Part shown: positions 44,512 through 49,677 of the stretch, piece by piece
Layout of the letters: the number at the start of each line of letters is the position of its first letter
Numbering within the stretch: position 1 is the first letter of the stretch
Assembly: GCA_037440765.1 (NCBI GenBank)
Contig: JBBITL010000030.1
Location: 1 to 49,677 of the forward strand
Source of the DNA: DTKY01 sp037440765
GTDB taxonomy: Bacteria; Acidobacteriota; Terriglobia; Bryobacterales; Bryobacteraceae
Reading direction: 5' to 3'
DNA length: 49,677 nucleotides
Program-made: the position numbers and the translations under genes
Notes under the pieces: model-generated
The model's input: only the letters and a program-made list of their open reading frames with translations
Database searches by the model: none
What the model was told of the DNA's origin: nothing

Positions 44512-44808
44512 TCAGCGGAGAAAGGTCACCTTGATCAACGCGGTGCCGGACGCCATCTTGACGTAGGCGGCCGGGCCGCCCTTGGCGAAGCGCGGCCCTC
44601 CGGGCATCCACCAGTTTGCGAAGCGGTGGACCGCTACCGCGAACTGCCCGCCCGGCTCCACCACGTCCTCGGTGGCGCCCTCGTCCGGCGAATAGCGCAA
44701 CGCCGCTCCGCCAGTGTTCCGGATTACCACCATGTCGCAGTCAAACGGCGCGGCCACCGCCGTCCAGGTGGAAGAGTTCGCCGCCACATCCATGCTGACC
44801 CAGGTCAT
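44512..44808 (-). CDS. Small beta-rich protein, last gene of phage-like cassette
   Basis: This 98-residue protein reads as all-beta: TWVSMDVAANSSTWTAV, CDMVVIRNTGGAALRYSPD, then a C-terminal SGTALIKVTFLR. It resembles small phage head or tail decoration proteins in style, but I cannot name a family. ATG 44808 overlaps the stop of the 76-codon gene upstream (ATGA), which favours it over the longer frame starting at 44919. It ends 7 bases from the convergent queE. No signal peptide. Confidence 0.6.
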   Translation of the reverse strand: MTWVSMDVAANSSTWTAVAAPFDCDMVVIRNTGGAALRYSPDEGATEDVVEPGGQFAVAVHRFANWWMPGGPRFAKGGPAAYVKMASGTALIKVTFLR

Positions 44809-45035
44809 CTGCCAACCCCCAGCATTGTTCTGGTGCGTCCTCCGGCGGGCGGCGGGGGCGCGGCCGGTCCCTCCGCTCCCGTGGGCCAGGGGCGCCAGTT
44901 GGTCCGGCTGCCAGCCCAACGTTGAAAGTACGCCGCCGAACTCTGCGGCGGCCGCAGATAACCCGGTGCGAACGCCCGCTGATGACTCGCGCCCGCAATC
45001 TCTACGAATCCCGCTCCTGCATTCGGCCCAAGCAT
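44805..45035 (-). CDS. Short Pro/Arg-rich hypothetical protein, 76 residues
   Basis: This reading frame is easily missed because longer frames overlap it. It begins with ATG two bases after the stop of the 333-residue gene and ends with ATGA overlapping the next start, so its borders match the spacing of the whole cassette. The protein is Pro/Gly/Arg-rich (APPPPAGG near the end) with YLRPPQSSAAYFQRW in the middle. No family is recognised. It could be a linker-like structural piece or, less likely, chance. Confidence 0.5.
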   Translation of the reverse strand: MLGPNAGAGFVEIAGASHQRAFAPGYLRPPQSSAAYFQRWAGSRTNWRPWPTGAEGPAAPPPPAGGRTRTMLGVGR

Positions 45036-45037
45036 GA

Positions 45038-46039
45038 TCAGCCGTTGCAGGTCCGCAGGAAACCCGTAAGCGTGGCCGTGGCAGTCCCGCCGGTCAGCGC
45101 GAAACAGCCCAGGCAGCCGATCTGCGCGTCGCTGCCTGTCACAAGTTCGGTCAGCCCGTCGATCTGAACCGTCGAATCACGCTCTATGTATGTGTTGGCC
45201 GCCACGGTCGGGATCAGCATGAGCGGCTTGAACAGGTACAGGTCCAGCGCCCCGCCGCCCATGGCGGCCGAGAATGTCACCGTCTGTACGCTCCTCACCC
45301 CCGCGTCGTCGGCTTGCAGGGGAATGCAGAAGCCCCCGGAGGCCGGCTGCAAGCGTGCTACGCCGGCGCTGGCCGTCATGGCCAGGGCCCCCGTGGACCG
45401 GCCGGCGGCCCCAGCCGGGTTGGTGTAGGAGACGGTCACGTTCGATGCCGTGGCGCCCAGCGCCGTGGTGACGGCGAGGGTCATCATCACACCCGCGCCC
45501 GACGCGTGGCGTGTGAGAGCGTTCGTGCTCACCGTCTGCGCCGAGGCGGTGTTGGCCGAGATGTTCGCCGCCGCCAGCAGGATGTCAGCCAGCAGCACGG
45601 CCGAGAACCCCGTCGCCGATGGAACCGACACGCCGAATGTCAGCAGATACTTGGAGCCGCTGGCCGGGTTTTCCAGCGGAAACGCGCCCGTCGAGGCCCG
45701 GTTCATCACCGAACCGCCCGGAATGTTGGCCGGGCTTATTGACGCCGGCAGACCGGCGCTTCGCAGCAGGCTGTACCAGGCGCCCGCGACCCCGCCCGTG
45801 GCCGTGGTCTTCACCACAGCCTCATCCTCCGCGTTGCCCCCGGCGCGCGCGTTGATGATGCCGTCGTAGTTGGTGATCACGTTCTGAACCAGGCTGGAGG
45901 CGTACCAGGTTTCCGGGAAGCGCGGCAGAAAAGCCCCGCCCCGGATTCGCCCCATCTGGTAGCGGTTGATCGGATGCGCCACCGGCACGTCCAGCGCCGG
46001 GTTACGTTCCGCAATCTGGCGAAACCAGGAGTATGTCAT
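45038..46039 (-). CDS. Phage structural-like beta protein, 333 residues
   Basis: The N-terminus (YSWFRQIAERNPA) has no export signal. From about residue 85 on, the chain is Thr/Ala/Gly-rich and beta-like: AGAWYSLLRSAGLP, STGAFPLENPASGSKYLLTFG, QTVSTNALTRHASG, TVSYTNPAGAAGRSTG and CIPLQADDAGVRSVQTVTFS. From memory this order closely follows a protein type found beside virion genes of many tailed phages, of unknown exact role (decoration or fibre). The start overlaps the previous stop (ATGA at 46036-46039). It has no neighbours coding for capsid, terminase or portal. Confidence 0.7.
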   Translation of the reverse strand: MTYSWFRQIAERNPALDVPVAHPINRYQMGRIRGGAFLPRFPETWYASSLVQNVITNYDGIINARAGGNAEDEAVVKTTATGGVAGAWYSLLRSAGLPASISPANIPGGSVMNRASTGAFPLENPASGSKYLLTFGVSVPSATGFSAVLLADILLAAANISANTASAQTVSTNALTRHASGAGVMMTLAVTTALGATASNVTVSYTNPAGAAGRSTGALAMTASAGVARLQPASGGFCIPLQADDAGVRSVQTVTFSAAMGGGALDLYLFKPLMLIPTVAANTYIERDSTVQIDGLTELVTGSDAQIGCLGCFALTGGTATATLTGFLRTCNG

Positions 46040-46467
46040 GTGTTGTCGTCGTCCCAGTAGCTGACCCGTCCCGCCACGATGCCGGCGCCGCTTACCACCA
46101 AGTCCAGGCTGTTGCCGGCGCTCGTTGTGAACAGGAAGTTCGGAGGGTTCACGAACTCGACGAAACCTCCATTGGCCGCCAGGGCCATGGCGCCTTCCAG
46201 GTTGGCGCTGGCCCCGTCGCGGAAGTTGACGTTCATGTTCGCCGAGGCCACCAGCTTGACGGCGTATACCTTAATCCGCCTGCCGCTCACGCTGGTCACC
46301 ACCGTCCCGGTGGAACTGAGAGAAAACCCCGCGCTCTTCAGGCTCTTTTCCAGCAGGGGGGTTGAGTAGCCCCGGCTGGCGGACAACTGCGCCGCGCCCG
46401 GCTTGCGCCACAGGGCCAGCGCGGCGATGAGCGCCGGAATCCGCCACAGCTCCCGCCGGCTTCTCAC
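46036..46467 (-). CDS. Exported hypothetical protein, 143 residues
   Basis: The GTG start overlaps the stop of the gene upstream (GTGA). The N-terminus RSRRELWRIPALIAALALW with cleavage near GAAQ is a signal peptide. The mature part is beta-rich with a small RIKVYAVKLVASANMNVNFRD core and ends in SYWDDDNT. Phage small capsid-associated proteins have a similar look, but the signal peptide is bacterial. No family is recognised. Confidence 0.65.
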   Translation of the reverse strand: MRSRRELWRIPALIAALALWRKPGAAQLSASRGYSTPLLEKSLKSAGFSLSSTGTVVTSVSGRRIKVYAVKLVASANMNVNFRDGASANLEGAMALAANGGFVEFVNPPNFLFTTSAGNSLDLVVSGAGIVAGRVSYWDDDNT

Positions 46468-47177
46468 TGCACCCCCAGCAGCCTGGCGTTCAGGGCGCTC
46501 GCCGTGCCCGCCGTGATCTTGACGCCCGACACAAATCTAATGCCCCCGAATTCGCGCATCACGTCGGAGTTGCCGGGAAGGCTGAAGCTGGTCGAGTAGC
46601 TGACCGGAGTGCCTTGCCGGTCCTCGATCGTCACGCTCACCGGAGACGCCGTCTTGTTGTTCATGTAAAGCCTGAACACGCAGGTGTCGGCCGAAGTGAG
46701 CGTGGAGCCCGCGCCTGTCGCCACGTCCACCTGCGTGACGTCTTGCAGCGCGTTGCCGGAGCAGCCGTGCAGCGGGACCATCCTCACGAACCACGGGGTG
46801 GTGTTGGCGGTGTTGCCCGGCTGCACGGTCCAGGTTCCACCCTGGTTGACCGACCAGGTTCCGGCCTGGTTCACCGCGCCGACGGTGTTGCCGCCGGCCG
46901 GCAGCGCGCTGTTGATTCCCGCTACCTGCAACCTGCCAGCCGTGTCCACCAGCAGGGCGCCCATCTGTCCGTCCGCCAGCGTCGGCGGGGTTACGTAGTA
47001 CCTGCCGCCGGCCAGCGAGGCCGACACCGGCGCCGCCGCCGGGTAACTGGAAACGGACGTATTCGCGCCGGCTCCCCCGGATTGCTGCAACTGCCCCGTC
47101 AATCCGCCGGCCAGCATCAACGTGAACAGCAACAGCCCCATCAGGGCCTTGGGACGATTTAGAATCTGGCGAACCAC
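46464..47177 (-). CDS. Exported phage-like repeat protein, 237 residues
   Basis: The protein begins with a signal or anchor segment (LMGLLLFTLMLAGGLTG). It then carries short tandem beta units of the kind seen in phage tail and baseplate accessory proteins: AVNQAGTWSVNQGGTWTVQ, then PGNTANTTPWFVR. Later come CVFRLYMNNKTASPVSVTI and a C-terminal SALNARLLGVQ. The GTG at 47177 is set by AGGAGG (47183-47188) five bases before it; the frame is open to 47597 but overlaps another gene. It overlaps the 124-residue gene upstream by 19 bases. The combination of phage-like repeats with export is unusual. Confidence 0.68.
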   Translation of the reverse strand: MVRQILNRPKALMGLLLFTLMLAGGLTGQLQQSGGAGANTSVSSYPAAAPVSASLAGGRYYVTPPTLADGQMGALLVDTAGRLQVAGINSALPAGGNTVGAVNQAGTWSVNQGGTWTVQPGNTANTTPWFVRMVPLHGCSGNALQDVTQVDVATGAGSTLTSADTCVFRLYMNNKTASPVSVTIEDRQGTPVSYSTSFSLPGNSDVMREFGGIRFVSGVKITAGTASALNARLLGVQ

Positions 47178-47533
47178 TTGAGCCTCCTGTCTGGCCGCGT
47201 ATTCGTTGCCAGGGCGAAGCCCTTGATGATGGCCTGCTCCACCTGGGCCGAAACCGCCTCGTTCCTCGGGACCGCAATCCGGATCTTCTGGTCGCTCCGG
47301 ACACCGCCGCACCGTCGTAGCAGGACGTCGGTGTCGGCGAGTTTGCTGATGCAGTTGACGATCTGCCGTTCCAGTTCGCAGTCGATCCCGTCCACTTCCG
47401 GGATCTCCCCGTCGGTCTGCTCGACCAGGATCTGGTAGCTGGCGAACGAGTCGGTTACCGCGAAGCCCTCGGCCATGAGCCCTTTGCGGACCGCCTTGGC
47501 CGGCTCGCAGTTTCCTGTCACTTGAATACGCAT
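47159..47533 (-). CDS. Hypothetical protein, 124 residues, first gene of cassette
   Basis: A soluble alpha/beta protein starting RIQVTGNCEPAKAVRKGL, with YQILVEQTDGEIPEVDG and a Cys-containing helix ELERQIVNCISKLAD. No signal or membrane segment is seen, and I do not recognise a family. GGAGAGGG lies 4-11 bases before the ATG. It heads the six-gene run and overlaps the next gene by 19 bases. About 100 bases separate it from the NtrC-type regulator upstream, enough for a promoter, though none stands out. Confidence 0.68.
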   Translation of the reverse strand: MRIQVTGNCEPAKAVRKGLMAEGFAVTDSFASYQILVEQTDGEIPEVDGIDCELERQIVNCISKLADTDVLLRRCGGVRSDQKIRIAVPRNEAVSAQVEQAIIKGFALATNTRPDRRLKWFARF

Positions 47534-47636
47534 TCAACCCTCTCCACCGCGAACGTACCAAACGAACGCTTCTTGCAGGCTCCGGCCAGGTCCGCAAGCT
47601 ATTGAGGGGAAGCTGGAAAGAAAATCCGGCCGGGCG

Positions 47637-48962
47637 TTACCGCTTCAGCCCCAGAGCCCGGATCTTCTTGTGCAGGTTGGTGCGCTCCATGCCCAGCGCG
47701 CGCGCCGCCGCCGACACGTTCCAGCCGTTGTCTTCGAGCGCCCGCTTCACGTGCTCGCGCTCGGCCGACTCGCGCGCCGCATGAAGGGAAGCCGGCGCGG
47801 GGCCGCCGGGCAGTTCCATGGGGATCGAATCCGCGGTCAGTACCGGCCCGGCGGAGAGTATCGCCATGCGCTCCACCGTGTTGCGCAGTTCCCTGGCGTT
47901 GCCGGGCCACGCACACCGCTCGAAGACCGGGAAGACATCCTCGCCGAACCTCTTGGGCCTGAAGTTGTTGCGCGCGCAGAACTCCTCCAGGAAGTACTCG
48001 GCCAGCGGCCGCGTGTCGCCGGGCCGCTCGCGCAGGGGCGGCACGCGGATCGGCACCACGCTCAGCCGGTAGTACAGGTCCTCCCGGAACTGCTGGCGTG
48101 CCACCAGTGCGGCAAGGTCGCGGTTGGTGGCCGAGATCACGCGCACCGCCACCCTCACCGTCTGCTCTCCGCCCACGCGGTGGAACTCGCCCTCCTGGAG
48201 CACGCGCAACAGCTTGGCCTGTGATGCCGGGTGCAGGTCCCCCACTTCGTCAAGGAAGATCGTGCCGCCGTCGGCCAGCTCGAACTTGCCCCGTCGCATC
48301 CCCGCGGCTCCTGTGAAGGCGCCTTTCTCGTGGCCGAACAGTTCGCTTTCCAGCAGTTCGGTCGGAATCGCCGCGCAGTTCACCTTCACGAACGGCCCGG
48401 CGGCGAACGGGCTCAACCGGTGGATATGTGTCGCCAGCAGTTCCTTGCCTGTTCCGGACTCGCCGATCAGCAGCACCCGCGCGTCGCTTGCGGCGGCCAG
48501 AGTGGCCTGCTCCACTGCGCGCTGGAACGCCGCGCTCGGCCCGATCATCCGGGGCGCCTGGCCGACCAGCTCGCGCAGCCGCTGGTTTTCCTCCCGCAGG
48601 CGCACCTGCTCCAGCGCGTTCTTCACCGCCAGCAACACCCGGTCCCGGCTGAGCGGCTTCTCCAGAAAGTCGAACGCCCCTGCGCGCGTGGCCTCTACCG
48701 CGTCCCCGATCGTGGCGTGGCCCGAAACCATGATCACCGGTTTGCCGGCCGGGCCGAGCTCCTTAAGCAGCTCGATGCCGTTGCCGTCCGGCAGCCGCAC
48801 GTCCAGCAGGTAGAGGTCCGCGCGCCGCGCCTCTGCATGTGACCTGAACTCGGCCGCCGACCGGCAGCAGGCCACCGCGTACCCTTCCCGCTCCAGGATC
48901 AGCCTGAGCGACCGGCCTATGTTCTCCTCGTCGTCAACGATCAGGATGCGGTTCCGCGGCAT
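47637..48962 (-). CDS. NtrC-family sigma-54-dependent response regulator
   Basis: The 441-residue activator has a receiver domain with acidic pocket Asp10-Asp11, phospho-acceptor Asp54 (LLDVRLPDG) and Lys102. The AAA+ domain has Walker A GESGTGKE (167-174), the sigma-54 contact loop GAFTGA (214-219), Walker B GGTIFLDEVGDL and the RLSVVPIRVPPLRER region. A Fis-type helix-turn-helix ends the chain (WNVSAAARALGMERTNLHKKI). When phosphorylated it should open sigma-54 promoters by ATP hydrolysis. Its start lies 29 bases inside the histidine kinase gene, so the two form a two-component system. Target genes are not known; NtrX is the closest style of relative. Confidence 0.95.
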   Translation of the reverse strand: MPRNRILIVDDEENIGRSLRLILEREGYAVACCRSAAEFRSHAEARRADLYLLDVRLPDGNGIELLKELGPAGKPVIMVSGHATIGDAVEATRAGAFDFLEKPLSRDRVLLAVKNALEQVRLREENQRLRELVGQAPRMIGPSAAFQRAVEQATLAAASDARVLLIGESGTGKELLATHIHRLSPFAAGPFVKVNCAAIPTELLESELFGHEKGAFTGAAGMRRGKFELADGGTIFLDEVGDLHPASQAKLLRVLQEGEFHRVGGEQTVRVAVRVISATNRDLAALVARQQFREDLYYRLSVVPIRVPPLRERPGDTRPLAEYFLEEFCARNNFRPKRFGEDVFPVFERCAWPGNARELRNTVERMAILSAGPVLTADSIPMELPGGPAPASLHAARESAEREHVKRALEDNGWNVSAAARALGMERTNLHKKIRALGLKR

Positions 48963-49677
48963 TATCGGGCAGCAGGACGCGGAAGCCCGCGCCGCTGAGT
49001 CTTCCTTTCACCAGCAAGATATCACCGCCCGCCAGCAGCGCGCTCTTGCGCGCGATCGACAGCCCCAGTCCCATGCCGTGCTTCTTGAAGGAGATGGCCG
49101 GCTCGAACAGCGACTGCCGCGCCAGTTCGCTCAGCCCCGGTCCCGAATCGTGCACCTCGACTGCCACCTGTCCGCCGGCCGGCTCCGTCAGGACCAGGAC
49201 CTGGCCGCCCTCACCGGCGGCTTCGGCGGCGTTCTCGATCAGGTTTGTGAGGATGCCTCTTGTCAGGTCCGGATCAGTCCAGGCCGGCGGCAAGCCCGGC
49301 GACAGCCGCGATTCGTATGAGATCTCCGGATGCCCGCTCCTCAGAAACATCACCCGCTCTTCCACCAGTGCGTTCACATCCACCGGCTGAAAGCGCACCG
49401 GCGGCTCGGCGGCGAATTCAGAGAAGGCGCGCACTCGCCGCTCCAGGCTTTCCACCTCCTCGATGACGATCTCGGCCGCCTGTGTGGCGAACGCGGGGCT
49501 GCTCCGGCCCGCGCGCGCCTGCATCTCCTCCATGGTGAGGCGGATGGGCGTGAGCGAATTCTTGAGTTCGTGCGCCATCTTGCGGGCCAGCGTCTGCCAG
49601 CTCGCCTGTTGCGTCAGGTAGACCAGGCGCGCGCGCTGCGCGGCATTGTCGAACGGATGGAGCAGGCAGCGCGCGCC
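48934..49677 (-). CDS. NtrY-like sensor histidine kinase, C-terminal part (partial)
   Basis: The gene enters from beyond the right edge, so only its last 247 codons are seen. The phospho-acceptor His is in KMAHELKNSLTPI. The ATPase domain has the N box NLIENAAEAA, the G1 box DSGPGL and the G2 box GMGLGLSIA, so the kinase core is complete. Sensor domains lie outside the window. The HELKNSLTP motif resembles NtrY. It overlaps the response regulator by 29 bases, its cognate partner. Confidence 0.93.
   Translation of the reverse strand, partial: GARCLLHPFDNAAQRARLVYLTQQASWQTLARKMAHELKNSLTPIRLTMEEMQARAGRSSPAFATQAAEIVIEEVESLERRVRAFSEFAAEPPVRFQPVDVNALVEERVMFLRSGHPEISYESRLSPGLPPAWTDPDLTRGILTNLIENAAEAAGEGGQVLVLTEPAGGQVAVEVHDSGPGLSELARQSLFEPAISFKKHGMGLGLSIARKSALLAGGDILLVKGRLSGAGFRVLLPDNAAEPHPDR

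Noticed and set aside
44809..44919. Earlier start (44919) for the last cassette gene
   Set aside because: The added residues are Arg/Pro-rich noise and would overlap the 76-codon gene. The ATGA junction at 44805-44808 fits the cassette better.
47570..47597. Possible sigma-54 promoter before the phage-like cassette (minus strand, TGGCC...CTGCA)
   Set aside because: The GG and GC doublets are 9 bases apart instead of 10, and other consensus bases do not match.

Overview
The window is about 50 kb of GC-rich bacterial chromosome, densely coded on both strands. The gene content fits Acidobacteriota, most likely the Bryobacterales/Solibacter side. The pointers are repeated TPR proteins with a TolB-like N-terminal domain, a Tat-exported TIM-barrel isomerase, and a frame-broken gene carrying GEFTRxF-type elements. 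This placement is inference from gene content; no rRNA is present to confirm it. I see no tRNA, rRNA, CRISPR array, transposase or integrase.

Layout. 1-5.3 kb: a bifunctional penicillin-binding protein followed by two TPR proteins, with a small unknown gene on the other strand. 5.4-8.4 kb: a redox/sugar run (7Fe-type ferredoxin, TIM-barrel isomerase, CoA-disulfide reductase-like flavoprotein, orphan NuoI). 8.4-11 kb: an OmpA-type lipoprotein, a tiny membrane protein and a TrpB2-type tryptophan synthase beta chain. 11.1-17.3 kb: a complete-looking lysine/diaminopimelate operon, dapE-asd-lysC-dapB-dapA-dapD, with tightly coupled starts. It is preceded by a clear promoter and a lysine riboswitch. 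17.3-20.9 kb: uronate isomerase, a Tat-exported TIM-barrel protein and an AI-2E-family permease.

20.9-24.2 kb is a degraded zone. An intact COG0523 (G3E) GTPase and an intact PadR regulator sit among four broken genes: a frame-broken kinase-like/GEFTRxF gene, an aquaglyceroporin with its middle deleted, a methyltransferase N-terminus, and a frameshifted type VI secretion tssK. 24.2-28.8 kb: a radical SAM protein with a Tat-like N-terminus, a one-chain NfnB-NfnA fusion (reversed order), and an unknown kinase-fold protein coupled to a secreted phosphatase. 30.5-36.8 kb: a 680-residue TPR protein, miaA, a second TolB-like/TPR protein and ftsH.

37-41.6 kb: a membrane PAS-PAS-GAF-GGDEF-EAL protein with a coiled-coil PilZ protein just upstream, probably one c-di-GMP circuit. 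42-44.5 kb: an MFS transporter whose stop overlaps the start of queC, followed by queE. 44.5-47.5 kb: six tightly coupled genes of unknown function. Several resemble accessory structural proteins of tailed phages, yet two carry bacterial export signals. This is the best candidate here for an undescribed system. 47.6 kb to the end: an NtrC-type sigma-54 activator and its NtrY-like histidine kinase, which runs off the window.
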